A stretch of 64,000 nt of DNA from Siphlonurus alternatus (GCA_949825025.1 OX463786.1:18485911-18549910); one strand, 5' to 3'; shown: positions 12,421-26,900, counted from the stretch's first letter. A program made the numbers and translations. Notes: generated from the letters alone by a model not told the origin.

Positions 12421-13498
12421 ACTTGAGAATTCTTCACATTGTTGAAACTATCGTATAATTATTATATTGTTTATTTTGATTGTTCACTTTGTGTATGGGC
12501 ATTTGTCTTTTTCAGCCACCAATTGGGTTACTTTTGTTTCCTTCCAAGTATGTAATTTTTTGACACAATAAACAATTATTATTATTATTATTATTGATTA
12601 AAATTCATTAGCATCGATTTTGAAATAATTATAGCCTAGTTATTAGTTTAATTATAAAACAAGAATACACAATGCAGTATATAATATTATATATCAGATA
12701 AACAAATTTAATAATCTATACTGACGACATTGTGTAATTTAGTATGAAAATACTTAAAAAAAATTATTTAATTTTTTAAGCTAAATACATACTTTAAACC
12801 AAATTAAAAAAATTATATTTTTAACGAAATTTAACAAAAAGCAATAAAAATATTAATTAATAAATTAATTAAATAATATTTTGTTAAATTTTAATAAAAT
12901 GTAAAAACTCTAAGCTAATAATATCAAATTTAACTATAAAATAATTTATATTTATTAACTAATTGCTGAAAAATGAAAAGCAAAACTGCTTTTTCTACGC
13001 AGGCTTTCTTTCTGGGGTGAACCAAAGTGAACATTTTGCAACGTATAATTTCAAATTAAAAATAATATGAATAGCACACAGATAATTATGAATTGTTAGG
13101 GTGTTTGATATTGTTCATAATAAAAAACAAAACATTTTTCCAAATTTTTTCATCACTGAATAATCGAACAATCAACTGAATCAACGAACTATGAAAAATG
13201 TTGACTGTAATTTTGAAACTTTAATCTCGTCCACATAAATAATAAATGAATGTCCAGACACACAACACATTGTTGTAAACCAATCTACCATCAAGTCCGT
13301 GTCTTGAATATAGTCTGATTAATATAACGTTCACTGCGAAAACTAAGCGTTATTTCATAAACACGTATTAAGCAAAAAATTGATACGCTCTAAGCGAAGA
13401 TTTTTCACTGAAAGTTTTTGCAACGCTTCAAGTGAATGATAAGTGTCAATTAATAAATATAATAATCTTAATTGTTAAATTTCTAAATAAAACGCTTT
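12421..13498. other. AT-rich stretch, nothing recognised
   Basis: Contains a short (ATT)n run at about 12577-12594. No splice-supported frame. Confidence 0.4.
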
Positions 13499-13851
13499 AA
13501 GGGTAAGGTAACGCCACCAATGTTAAAAAAAATCCCTCACACAAAAATTCTGAAAAAAAATTAAAATGTTCTCCTCTACACCCCCTATCAGTAGCTAAAA
13601 TATCAGGTATACAAATACGATCTAGTTTTTGAGTTATGAATTTTTAAAGTTGACTACTTTAACATGGAGAAATGGAAATCGCATGTTAAATTAGTCAACT
13701 TTAAAAATTAATAACTCAAAAACTAGATCAAATTTGTATACCTGATATTTTAGCTACTGATAGGGGGTGTAGAGGAGAACATTTTAATTTTTTTTTTCAG
13801 AATTTTTGTGAGGGATTTTTTTTAACATTGGTGGCGTTACCTTACCCTTAA
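13499..13851. mobile_element. Palindromic MITE (AAGGGTAAGGTAACGCC arms)
   Basis: Arms of about 165 bases, nearly perfect: AAGGGTAAGGTAACGCCACC against GGTGGCGTTACCTTACCCTT. The middle (AGTCAACTTTAAAAATTAAT) is also found in the elements at 35965-36335 and 41491-41861, so they form a superfamily. Confidence 0.85.
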
Positions 13852-14774
13852 GTGCGGATCTATTGAAAGAATAACAATTTTAAATCTTGAAGTATGCATG
13901 GCGGTTGCTAAAGAACATTCACTCTTGTATCAGGGACGTGATTGATGGTATTCTCTATTAATCACCGGCGATCTTGACTGAGGTTTCCATGGTTTCCTCA
14001 GTCACAACTTAGGCAAATGCTGATATATATACCATGGCTGTACTTTTTTGTAAGGGACCACAAAACCCTAAGGTCGGGTTCCCGCGAAGAACCGGCAAGT
14101 TAAATTCAGTTTCTTTTGACCAGTACCTTACAGCAAGGTTTAGTTAAAGCAAAAAATTAAAAAAATAATAATTATTTTTGGAAATGTTCCCTCTGGAATT
14201 TGTTTCAAGAACTTCTCGTATTTGAACTTTTCACATTAGTAATATTAATATAATCAATGATGTTTACATTCGGAAGTGAACGAAGGTACTTCCGGTTATT
14301 TTCATAGGGAACGATAAATTAGTTGAAGTGTAGTTTGTTCGTGTTAGCGAAGGAAGGTCCCTTAGTCCCTCAACACTGTGGAGGCTCGTTTTCATCACAA
14401 ATGGTGAATTTTTGATGAGGAGAGACGTCAGCTAACCATGCACGTACTGTACAGTATATACAAGTCTCTCAAATTTTGGTAATTTGTGTAGAACGCTTGC
14501 AAAATTAATAACATTTTATAAGTTTTAAATTTTTAAAATTATTTTTAGTAAAAAAATTAATACAAAACTTTAGTAACTTTTAACTTACCAAAATTTCGGT
14601 GAAAATAGTTGGACATCGTTTTATTTTATTCAGCAATCGCTCTGTCCTATAAGCTCTAATATCTGCGGGAGGTGGAACGCAGTGCACTTGACCGGGTTTC
14701 GTCAGATTACCAAAGTCAAGCAATGCTGAGCGTTGTTTAAAATTGGAGGAGCGACCGTTAAAAAAAAAACATGT

Positions 14775-14985
14775 TTCCTGCCCAGAGTAAATCGTTGAGT
14801 TTTTCCACTACTCCAGGATGTGGACAGTTGCACTTCTGGTCCATTTGCAAAAGTAAATTACCGGATGGATTGCAAGGCCATGGCCGCCCCCATTCTGGAA
14901 GAACCCGTAAAACGTTTAAGTTAGGGTTTCGGGGTTTCAAACTTACATTAGTGAGTAATCAGTAAGTAGAAATATACCCAATGGG
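14775..14985. mobile_element. SINE copy
   Basis: Shares GGATTGCAAGGCCATGGCCG, a CATTCTGGAAGA block and GTGAGTAATCAGTAAGTAGA with 62880-63050, which marks one dispersed family. Confidence 0.5.
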
Positions 14986-14989
14986 GTAC

Positions 14990-15471
14990 TGACCAAAAAA
15001 AAAAAGTTTCAAGTTTTTGTAAATATTTCAAAAGGCACGAGAATTTCATGAAGAACAAGCCCTATTACAGCATTCTACGACAATTTCCTGATTTTATATG
15101 AATTTTTGAAACCTCTAAAAAATGACGTCATAGCATTGAATCTTAAATGGAAAAATAGATCAGTTAACATTGCCAAAACCCATACTTAATATTGAAATGT
15201 AACCAAACCTTAATTTGCAAGGTTTTTAGGTGCTAGAATCACGATAATGAAGGTTTCAAATTCCTATCTCAATAATTTTTCATTCTAGCAATGCTAACTG
15301 ATGCATTTTCCCATTTAAGATTCAATGCTATGACATCATCAAAAAAAGTTTTACAAATTCATATAAAATCAGCAAATTGTCGTAGAATGCTCTAATAGGG
15401 CTCGTTCTTCATAGAATTCACAGTAATTTTTACATGTATTGCTAACTCAAATACCGGTCAGTACCCCATTG
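14990..15471. mobile_element. Long palindromic element (ATGGGGTACTGACC arms)
   Basis: ATGGGGTACTGACC at the left and GGTCAGTACCCCATT at the right. Inner blocks such as CATTCTACGACAATTT and AATTGTCGTAGAATG are also inverted. Arms have diverged by several percent, so it is older than the 13499 element. Confidence 0.75.
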
Positions 15472-15587
15472 CATGGTTTGATAAAAAAAAAACATATTGA
15501 ACTCGATGTCCTAAAAGCGAATACCAAATATATTAAGTAAGTTCTATTTGTTATTATTCAATAGTTAATTCACTATAACCATCATAC

Positions 15588-15683
15588 AAGGGGCGTGTCT
15601 CGAGGGAAAAGACGCCGGCGCCAACCTCCACACTGGCGCCTCCCCGGGGACACGAGTGGCTACTGAGAGGACGACGCCCCTTT
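15588..15683. mobile_element. Small GC-rich palindromic element
   Basis: AGGGGCGTGTC and GACGCCCCTTT as inverted ends around GGCGCCAACCTCCACACTGG, in strong contrast to the AT-rich flanks. Confidence 0.5.
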
Positions 15684-16895
15684 AATTATTAAAGTTTCCT
15701 TAATGAAAATATCTGGACAAGTTTTTCACAAATTATGCCATTTCTTTTTAAGTTTCGCACTTGCATTATGAAGATAATTCTGATAGTAATTTATTTCAAA
15801 TTTTGGCATGCACTTATCCACCTTGAAATTTAACAAAACGAGTCCAGTGAACTTATACAATTGGTATAAGTCAATTGTCTTGTGAACAGTACGTACAAGT
15901 GTTTTAATTACAGCAAGAAATGAAAAATTAAATAGTCATATTAACACATTATAATTGTTGCTAAAAAAAAAGTTGACTAACTTCAAAATTCAAAGCGAAG
16001 TTCTGTGGCATGGTACGTTTTAAATTTTTAAAAAGATTACCAGATTATGACATCATGCAGTCAAAAACATTTATTGATACATTGACACAAATAGAGTAAA
16101 TTTTAAAAGATTACATATTTTATTAATTAAATTTAACAGTTTACAGTCCTCCAATACAGAATTATACAGATCATGACAAATTAAGCTGCGGCATTCTCTT
16201 TAGCATCTGAAGGTAAATTACTGTATTTATAGTTACATATTTTTATTTAAAATCTTGAGTTAATAATGAAGTTATCAAAATCGTTGAAAATTTGTTGTTT
16301 TATAAATACAATTTAAATTATAATATTATTTAATTATATTTTTTAATATCGATCTATACAAATGTTTTAGGAACTATTCATATTCACATATTATATTATA
16401 TATTTTTTTTAAAATTTAATGACGTATGTGCAAATATTCTAAACTTTTCAATAACATTTCTTTTAAAAATTATTCCTTAAAAAATATAAAAATTAGTAAC
16501 GTATCAAAATATTTAATATCTGTAAATCGTAAAAAAGGTGAAAACAAACGTGAATACAATACACTCCTCTTGCGAGAAGTTATATTTGTTTTTATGAAAA
16601 ACATTTCTTTGTTTTATTTCCATCCCCCCCACGTTTTGTGTTGACGACAAAGAGTTCTCTCACGGTGATTTCCCAAGTGATGACAAAATATTGGAACCTT
16701 ACACAATGCTGCTGCTGCGATATTTTCCTTGCGTCACTGCATGCGTGGTGAAGAAATATATCATCAAAATATATTAACAGATATTAATTAAAGTATTATA
16801 AAATGTACGAAATTAATATCGAAAAAAAAATTAAGGGCTGTCTCACATAAAATAGCATGATTTCACAGCGTACGATAAAAAATTTAAGAACCTAT
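15684..16895. other. AT-rich stretch, nothing recognised
   Basis: An open frame at 16426-16644 is AT-rich and Asn/Lys/Ile-biased, as expected by chance here. Confidence 0.4.
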
Positions 16896-17072
<177 letters not shown>

Positions 17073-17451
17073 AATCGTCTTTATTGAGGGCGGGATTTAT
17101 GTTATCAGGTGTACTCGCACACACTTGCAGCTTCATATCGAATCGCATGACATCGTAAGTTTCTCATTCCTGTTCTAAATTTTTATCATACGATCCATAC
17201 GATGTGATACAAAGGTAGTTTCTACCCCCCTAAAATGTAGAAATTGGTTCTTTGCATGCCTTGAGGTAATTCATTAATAAATTAACTGCATTTAGAAATA
17301 AAGAACCAAAAATACAGTGTTATTGCCGGAAAAAAGACGGTACTTGTATTTTCAAAGGGGGGCAAAACCCAACCTACCCACCTAGCTACTTTTCATGTAT
17401 TTTCGCTGTAATGCGCCAAAAGAACGGGGGGGGGAGGGGGTTAACCAACTA

Positions 17452-17580
<129 letters not shown>

Positions 17581-18150
17581 AATCCTTCACTGTCTATAAG
17601 GCCACTGAAAAATAGATTATTTTGTGAATAACTTCAATTTATTTAAAATTCGTATGTTAATATTGAATTGTTTTAGGACATATTTATGTGAAAATGTGTA
17701 AGAATTGTAAGTGCTACATTATCTTTCATTAATAGGTTGTACATATAATACATTAATTGTAATATTGTATCTTATGGTATTCATTATATTTAATATAAGA
17801 TATATTTTACAATTTTGGATTCATTTATGAAAAACTTTATATCACCATTTGTTACATTTTAGTTGTTCTTTTAAAAAGCTGAATAAAAAGAAAAAAAAAA
17901 GAAAATGTAGCAACTTGTTAGGAATTCTAGCCACGTTAAATTACATTTCAACTTTTCGAGGTGTAATAAATCAAATCTGAAGTCTGCAAGCTGAAAAGTT
18001 GTGATTGTTCCCAGGAAGTAATCAAAAGTTAAAGCACTAAACAATCTTCGTTCTGGCCTACAAGTATATTCTGTAAACAATATTCTTTCTGGGATATTCT
18101 GAAAACGTTTGCAATCAGGGTGCAGAAACGAGACTGGAATTGTGAGGAGG

Positions 18151-18234
<84 letters not shown>
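18151..18234. repeat. (GA)n microsatellite
   Basis: About 38 units with a GATA-type interruption at its start. Confidence 0.95.
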
Positions 18235-18238
<4 letters not shown>

Positions 18239-19018
18239 ACAGGGGGCGGGGGACGCAAGACAAGCGTGAAATGACTCGTCCAGGCATAACAATTGGATTA
18301 CTTTCTCCCTTATTTCTCAAGAAATATTTGAAAGTATACAGAAATTACTATAAATAAAATACAAATTTGTCATTAATTACGCATAGAGAATATTTTATTA
18401 ACATTGAAATTGATGTTATTAATAATTACTTTATTAATTTATATCGATGCATGCAGGCTCCGGCCTTTACAATCCGCTCTCCTTCTCTGTCTATAGGTAT
18501 ATCTACGATTAGATATGTTAGACAACAGGAAAGTAATTGTAAGTATACTACTATAAAGTTTTCAAGCATTATTAGTTTACAAGTTTATTGCTGGTTCCTT
18601 AATTCCTTAATATATATAAATTGAAATTATGGTAAAAGTGCCCCAGTAATAATAATAATAATGTATTTCTTTCTTGCAATCTTTCGTATCATGAATCCCT
18701 GGGACACAAATAGCGTATAATTTATATAGAATCAATATTCATAATTTTTAACTAAAATTTTAAAAGTACCCAATTTTAAATATCATTTCGTCTTAAGGTA
18801 ACGCAACTTACCCAGCATCAAAACCAAACCCATGAAAGAGCGAAATTCGGCTTTGCTTTTTAATATCACGTTTCTTTAAATTTTGACTTTTATTTTTAAG
18901 GTAAATAAGTTTGAATTAAAGTGGACTTTTTTCATACTGTTCAAAAAAATCTTGTATCGATTTTTAGTCCCAATTTGATCAACGTCAGCACTTGAATATA
19001 AAGTAACGAAGCTTAAAT

Positions 19019-19123
<105 letters not shown>

Positions 19124-19153
19124 ATTGCCCTTGTCACGGTTGTTCATTTGTAG

Positions 19154-19254
19154 ATGGGGTTTTATGTCCCCCGAGAATTGGCCCAATCACGAGTGAGAAA
19201 ATTGCTTATCTCTCCAGCAGCCAATGGCAAACAATGCAGCCTCAACTTTTTTAA
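19154..19254 (+). CDS. Candidate terminal exon of a small secreted protein
   Basis: Follows the acceptor TGTTCATTTGTAG and stays open to TAA with GVLCPPRIGPITSEKIAYLS then SQWQTMQPQLF. It is phase 1 at its start, so it would join in frame to the exon ending at 2603 and give a 92-residue precursor with two cysteines after the leader. The intron would be 16.5 kb. Base composition is less AT-rich than the flanks. Evidence is splice signal plus phase only; other exons may lie between, or the two may be unrelated. Confidence 0.25.
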
Positions 19255-19819
19255 CTGACGATCGAGGGGGTGTCAATTATAACCTGCAGCAAAGTTAATG
19301 CAACTGCTAATCAAATATGATATGATATAGAGTCCGTCCACCGTCCTACCTTACTGTCTTATTACGAGATTGATTTATGTATAATGGTATTTTCCTAACT
19401 TTCGGTATTGTAATTTAAAGTCAGCCTGAAATATATTGTTCAAAAAAACAAATATATTTTTTGTAATTATTATCATCATCGTTTCACATAGCGGACCAGA
19501 TTTTATTATTATTTTTGATTTTATTATATATTAATTCAGTCGGCCGCTATAACACAGAGAATGCATTATATTTTTATTTCTTATATAATTCTTTTAACAG
19601 ATCACAAGAACATTTCTAGATAATTTCAAAACGAGGCAACCAGGAAACGTATTTTTACGAATAATTTTATTTTGGATAGCTTCAATATTGCACCAATATT
19701 AAATTTATTTATTCTATGAACAAAAAATAGAAAATAAAAACAAAAATATATACATAAAAATATATTTATTTCTTTATAATTTATTAATTAAAATAATAAA
19801 AATAATTATATAATGTTAA

Positions 19820-20014
<195 letters not shown>

Positions 20015-20094
20015 TTTATTTTTCAAATTTTGTTTGAAAGAATTTAAGAAAATAAATAAAAAAAAAGAAATTTGTTTACAAATCTTGGTAATAT

Positions 20095-20414
20095 ATGGAG
20101 TATTATCCTCAATTTTTTTTTATTGCAGAAATGGATAGAGGGTGAAAAGTTATGCTACCCTGATTTTTTTCCAATTTTTTAAAGCCCGGGAAGCATTTTT
20201 AAAAAATGATTGAAAGTCCTATTTGTGACGTCACGCGGCGTCAAGTCCTATCTTTTTCTTAAAGAGCGGGGTCTCGTGACGTCACAAAAATAACTTTCAA
20301 TAATTTTTTAAAAATAGTCCCCGGGCTCTAAAAAATCTGAAAAAAATCAGGGTAGCATAACTTTGCATGCTCTATCCATTTCTGCAATAAAAAAAATGAG
20401 GTCAATACTCCATT
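20095..20414. mobile_element. Family-1 MITE
   Basis: Standard palindromic structure, with GTGACGTCACGCGGCG and CGTGACGTCAC in the centre. Ends ATGGAGTATTATCCTC and GGTCAATACTCCATT. Confidence 0.85.
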
Positions 20415-20844
20415 GATCAAAATGTATTGGCGCCCATTCGACATACTTGATCTTAGCATGATGGATGAAAATTAAGCATTATTAAGTAATATACATAAAT
20501 ATCACAATACAACAATAACGATCAACAGCATTAAAGACAAAAGGCGATTTTTAACATGCGACGTGAAGCGAATATTGCGCGTTTGCTGTAACCTTCATTG
20601 ACTGCAATATTTGGCGATTAAAATAGCAATGATAATTAACGTGATATTCATCGCAGCAACTTGGTGAATTCACTTGTTCCATAGGATTTTACAGCTTTTA
20701 CATCGCCTTATCGCCATATGAATCTCTCCAAATCTTTCCTCAGATTTCAGAACAGAAGAAGGGGCACATTTTTACAACCGGCGTAAACTTTAGTGCCCAT
20801 CTTCAAGACAGAACGATCCTGACCTTTCTTAACACTTTACCTCA

Positions 20845-21126
20845 ATAGAAGCTTCAAGTCAGCAGCTGATTTTGCGGTGTTCCCACCGTCCCATCCAAAT
20901 CTATGTAAAAAAAAACAAACTCGAAATCGCTTTTTTTTTTTCATTAAAGAAATTTTTTAGAAGAAAATTAGTTCTTGATTTCAAAAGACCTCTAAATGGG
21001 GGGTAGGAGTTGGTTTCAAATTAATAGCTTTAATAGTTACTGAAAAAAAATTCAAATTTTCTAACATGGAGGCTTATGGAGAAAATTTTCCCGCCGGGGA
21101 ACACTTGACACTTGAAGCCTCTATAA
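20845..21126. mobile_element. Palindromic element (GAAGCTTCAAGTCAGC ends)
   Basis: AGAAGCTTCAAGTCAG at the left, with GGTGTTCCCACCG inside, pairs with CGGGGAACACTTG and CTTGAAGCCTCTATA at the right. Related to the outer element at 40319-40999. Confidence 0.65.
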
Positions 21127-21820
21127 TATGTTACTTTTATTACACCGCGGGGCAGCACAAACGTTACCATGCAGTGACGGTTTATATCAAGTATCGGAAG
21201 CTTTATGGCTAGATTTGATACTCGAAATTTTAAATTTTTAATAATTCTTTTTGTCTTTTGGAGTGGCATGCAGGGATGGCGTTTTTGCTATCTTGAAGTG
21301 CAACTGAATCATCTGCTTTTTTATATTAGTTTTATATTCCAGAATAATGTAAAGTTGAATAAATATTATTACCAATTATTGACCTGTATGAAATTTGGAA
21401 ATAATGATTATCATTGTCACTTTTTATTGTATAATAGTTGTGATTTGCGAGTAGTAATTTATTTGATTGAAATATATTTAAAAAAATGTCTTTCCCCTCG
21501 ATTTTGAGGATGTTAGATGGTCTGAAAAAAATTAACAATATATACAAATAACTTGAGGTACTAGGCCTGAATAATATTATATAGAATAAAAATAACTTAT
21601 GAAAGCAGTCCATTATTATTACATTTCAGTATGCTATTTATACTTATACTGTATAATATAATTAAGGAATCATTCGTATCATTTTATTACGTATAAAGTA
21701 AACATTAAAAATATTAACGATATTAATTAGTAATTTTATTTTCAAGCACTGCGCTATGATATAAAATTTTGACTCCATTAACTAAGAAAACCATATATTA
21801 ATTACTAAATTTAAGAGTCA

Positions 21821-21928
21821 TTAATTAAAAGTCGGACATCCCCTTTGAGACATATACTCCACGTATGAACAGAAATGGAGAAAGCTTGTTCCTTGCCTTG
21901 TGCATGACAAATCGGCATCTGGTGACCA
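21821..21928 (-). CDS. Possible terminal exon (Cys-containing), unrecognised
   Basis: After a CTCGCAG acceptor the minus strand reads WSPDADLSCTRQG, then FLHFCSYVEYMSQRGCP and a stop at 21821-21823. It has three regularly spaced cysteines and balanced residue composition in a region that is otherwise AT-rich. No matching upstream exon was found, and the acceptor has a weak pyrimidine tract. Recorded as a candidate only. Confidence 0.2.
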   Translation of the reverse strand, partial: WSPDADLSCTRQGTSFLHFCSYVEYMSQRGCPTFN

Positions 21929-22063
21929 CTGCGAGTAAATTACCATTAAAACTTCTTGTTGGTGTTTTGTTAATGTGTAAGGCCAGGGAGATTATTTCAT
22001 CTTAACTTTTCGCATTATTAAAACCATGAAATTGTAATGTGAGTCGTAATTAAAGACTAATGG

Positions 22064-22166
<103 letters not shown>

Positions 22167-22839
22167 TGTAAAGGGAGAAAAATTTTAGTTGTCGAAAATA
22201 ATACAACTAACGCCATCTATCGTGAATATAAATAAGATTTTCAGTCAAAAGTCCACTGTTTCATAATTCAAAACATTTTATCACTGCAGCTATTAACAGA
22301 ATAGCTATATCTATTCTAATCATGGTCTCTCTGTATGTAATTTCAAGACATATGACAAAATTAAAGAAAGCTTATAAAAGAACGAAAATTTGAAACTGTA
22401 AAAATTGATACAAATATTCCAATTCTTTTACATATTTCTTTATTTTTTAACGTGTGTTTTAAGCATAAAATATTGTTCCAAGTTTGAATGTAGTTAATAT
22501 TATTAAAATGCAGAAATTAATTTAAGGAATATCAGTGTTTGTTTTGGAATATTATATCTAATGTAACTTAAATAATCATGCTAAATATTAAATTTTTATT
22601 TCAATATAATGTTATAATCAATTTTATATAAAAGTTTAATGAAATCACTTTGTTTTATAAATTAATGAAAAATGATTTAAAGGTTTAGAAATGTTTTTAT
22701 TTACTTTCATATTTAAATAATTAATTAAAAATAAGATTATAATTTTAAAAAAAAATTATTGATTTCACCTTGTTTTTAAACATACAAACTTAGCATATCC
22801 TATGCAATTCATCGAACTGACGGTTAACGTGACCTGTAA

Positions 22840-23156
22840 GGGAGTATTGACCTCAAATTTTTTTTATTGCAGAAATGGATAGAGCGTGCAAAGTTATGCT
22901 CCCCTGATTTTTTTCAGATTTTTTTGAGCCCAGGAATTATTTTAAAAAATCATTAGAATCCTTTTTGTGACGTCACGCGGCGGCAAGTTCTATCTTTCTC
23001 TTAAGGAGCGGCGTCTCGTGACGTCACAAAAATAACTTTCAATAATTTTTTAAAAATAGTTCCCGGGCTTTAAAAAATCTGTAAACAATCAGGGTAGCAT
23101 AACTTTGCACGCTCTATCCATTTCTGCAATAAAAAAATTTGAGGTCAATACTCTTT
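22840..23156. mobile_element. Family-1 MITE
   Basis: Arms GGAGTATTGACCTCAAATTT and the mirrored end GAGGTCAATACTC. The centre is in the GCGGCAAG orientation. Confidence 0.85.
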
Positions 23157-23981
23157 TAATGATGTGCAAGCAAAATTTTGTTCATCACTATTTTATGAAT
23201 TTATTTATTTATTTTTTTAATGTAATCAAAAGATTGTAGTAAAATTTCTATTCTTTTGTTATAATATTATGCTTTACAAGAGGAGAGAAAAATAATTATA
23301 GTAAAAAATTATAATAAAATTTTTTGTAAACCGGATTCATTAATATTTTATAGACCTCTGAGTTTTTTGCATACAATTTTTTATTATCTGTATTTGAGGT
23401 CAACTGATGACCTCTGTATATCCAGAAATGACAAACTGTATCATTACATATTTTTTGTTGAGTGAGTAAAGTGTGTCTTGTTTATGTTCAATATTAAATT
23501 TCTCTTTAAGTTTTTATACATTGTGAGGAAGACTTTTAAACAGAAATTTTAAATTAAGTGCCGGACCATCATCATCGCGGGTAAGAAATATTAATTCAAT
23601 ATTTATTTAATTATAAAATAAAATGTTGGTGGGACCTAGTATGTGTTAAGAAGCGATTTAAGAGGAGCATTATTTCAAATGAAAAATTGCTTCTTTAGTT
23701 AAATGAAGGAACAATAATATTATATATACAATCTTATTAAAATAACAGTAATTTTATTTCTTTCAGATGCAATTAAGTTTTTTTTAAATTGGAAACACAT
23801 ATAATATTAGTGTACAACATTTTATAGGGCAAATTTTTAATTTATTTTCACAAATTTTTACAAAATTTATAATATATTTAAATAATTATTCGTTGTGCTT
23901 TTCATCAAATTCTAAAAAATAGTAAAATTTTATCAAAACGGCTGCCGCTAGGTGTTGAACCAGATCTAATGGTCTCATTTC

Positions 23982-26900
23982 TTATTTTCCTGCTGGTTTG
24001 GTGGTAGGGACAGTAACTTTACCGGTAGTTTGAGTTGAAGTAGTTATTGGTTTACCGGTAGTTGTTGATGTTGTAGTTACCAGAGTTACTGGTTTACCGG
24101 TAGTTGTTGATGTTGTAGTTACCGGTTTACCGGTAGTTGTTGATGTTGTAGTTACCAGAGTTACTGGTTTACCGGTGGTTGTTGATGTTGTAGTTACCAG
24201 AGTTATTGGTTTACCGGTAGTTGTTGATGTTGTAGTTACCGGTTTACCGGTAGTTGTTGATGTTGTAGTTACCGGTTTACCGGTAGTTGTTGATGTTGTA
24301 GTTACCAGAGTTACTGGTTTACCGGTGGTTGATGTTGATGTTGTAGTAACCAGAGTTATTGGTTTACCGGTAGTTGTTGATGTTGTAGTTACCGGTTTAC
24401 CGGTAGTTGTTGATGTTGTAGTTACCAGAGTTACTGGTTTACCGGTGGTTGTTGATGTTGTAGTTACCAAAGTTACTGGTTTACCGGTAGTTGTTGATGT
24501 TGTAGTTACCAGAGTTACTGGTTTACCGGTAGTTGTTGATGTTTTAGTTACCAAAGTTACTGGTTTACCGGTAGTTGTTGAAGTTACCAGAGATGTTAGT
24601 TTACCGGTAGTAAAAACAGTACTTCCAGTAGTTGTTTTTACAGTCATTGTGGTTGTACCGGTAGAACCGGTTGTAGTTTTGGTTGTAGTGGTTTTGGTTG
24701 TAGTGGTAGTAGGAGTAGTAGCTCCTTGTATGGTCGTATCTTTGCCTTTAAGTGCCGTGAGAAGTTCTTTCAGTTGAATCAACGTTGCTGCCAATATTTC
24801 ATTTTGTCGAGCAGTGTAATTTCTGATGAGTAGAAACTCATCGTCGGAATCGTCCAGAAGTACACCTGTAGCAAATATACAGAATGGACAACATGCATGA
24901 ACAAATTTTATTGCAGAAATGAATAGAGGGTACCAAATTATGCTACTCTGAATTTTTTCAGAATTTTTTTAGACCCGGAAGTATTTTTTAATAATAATTG
25001 AAAGTGCGGACACGCCCCCTGGAGGCGTCAATAGGCGTCCAGTCTCGATCCCTTTTATTAAGGAATCAGGGGTGCCAACTGAAATCACAGGACTTTCAAT
25101 AATTATTTAAAAATAGTTCCCGGTCTCAAAAAAATGTGAAAAAATTCAGAGTAGCATAATTTGGTACCCTCTATTCATTTCTGCAATAAAATTTGTTCAT
25201 GTATGTTCTCCATTATTATATTAATTAATGATAGGGTAATGGTTTTAAATATATAAGCATCACCTGAATTTAAATAAATTTCATCTATTATTTACACTAA
25301 AGGTAGAGATAACACCGGTCAGCTGTTCGACGTACTCTCCTTTGATTAACATGTAAACCTTAGCAAATTCAAAAAAATTCTGAAAAGCCCAAAAGCCACA
25401 GAAAAAATTCCAAAAAAACAATTTAACGAGCCGATTCTTTTTTTAATTATTTTTTTTTAATTTTCAGCATACGACTTTCCCATGGAGAGACAAATTAAAA
25501 ATTTAATTAAAAAAAAATCGGCTCATTAAAATGCCTTGAAACTTTTTCTATGGCTTTTAGGCACTAATATCTGCCCCTCAAAAAAAATTTCAGAATTTTT
25601 GTGAATTTGCTAAGGTTTTTCATGTCAATCAAAGGGAACTACGTCGAACAGCTGACCGGTGTTATCTCTACCTTGAGCTCTCTCCTCGTCTAATTCCCTC
25701 CTATTTTGCACCATTTTAGGAGGAGAAAAAGGGGAAAAAGACAAGATTACGTCTTCTTTCCTCTTCTTGAGCATAAAATATTATAAATATTTTCTCCATT
25801 TCCTTCTCACTTTGAGCGAGAAGGAAATAAGACGTGTTTTAGACGTAATAAGACGTAATAAGATTAGGTTTAGACGTGTAAAGGATGAGTTGAAGACGTA
25901 ATTTTTCAAATAATATGGGATGAATATTTCTATCAAATGCGAAGCCAAAAGCAAAGCTGATAAGCAAAGTGAACTACCAAATGTATATCTATCACATGCT
26001 ATCATTACCAGGGGAGTGACACGGGTCAAATGATCAACAACGAATATAATAAAATCATTCATGATTGATAAAGAGTTTCATTCAGTATTTTTTTTTTTTT
26101 TGCTAATAAGTTACTTGAGAATTGTTTAATTTAAAATTAATATTTAAATTTTAATGCATATGAACTGTAGGCTGATATTTTTTTTTGTGCCGTTAATATG
26201 AAATATTGCTTTTTGTCTGTTAGTATTATGTTGTGATAGTGTCAATTTATTGTTATTTTTTAGTGTTTTGATTGAGATTTGACGTTGTCCTGTACAACCT
26301 TTACCTTCGAAATAAAATTATTATTATTAAATACAAAAATAATTGTGCCACTTTTTTTTTTATTTTTATTTATTTTTTTATAATTATTATTGTTTAGGGG
26401 GGGTTGCAGACAGACTTCGCATCGCATGGTATGGTATCGTATGACTTCGTATGATAAAAATTTAGAACCGGTTCTAAATGAGAAACTTAATACAATGTCA
26501 TACCATACGATACCATGCGAAGCTGTGTGCGCGCGCAAACCTGATCGCATAGTTTCTTAATTTTTTTTATCATACGCTGCGAAATCATGCGATTCTGTCT
26601 GCGACTAGCTTTACTATATGGGTTTAAGTTTTAAACTCCCCCCCCCTCTTCCTTAGTAATGCCAGGGAACAGAGATAATATTATCTCTGTTCCCTGGCAT
26701 TACTAAGGTTAATCTTGATACAATTATTGTATGGATTGTTACCTCTATATAATATATATCCTATCAGTGTATTAAATATTGTTACTACATTATTTATGAA
26801 TTTCACTTGAAGAATTCTTTTTTCCCGTCCTATAGAAAAAGTCAATGAAAAACATAAAAAAATAATAAGGGGCATTCACAAAGTCTTAAGGCCACAATTA

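Noticed and set aside
17871..18320. 149-codon minus-strand frame with a non-repeat half (FRISQ or FLHPDCKRFQNIPERILF)
   Set aside because: Only open because of the GA tract plus chance; no start context, splice site or recognisable domain.
24175..24777. 200-codon frame on the plus strand (VVVDVVVTGLP repeats)
   Set aside because: Exact antisense shadow of the Thr-rich repeat. The minus strand has leader, splice phase and stop; the plus strand has none.
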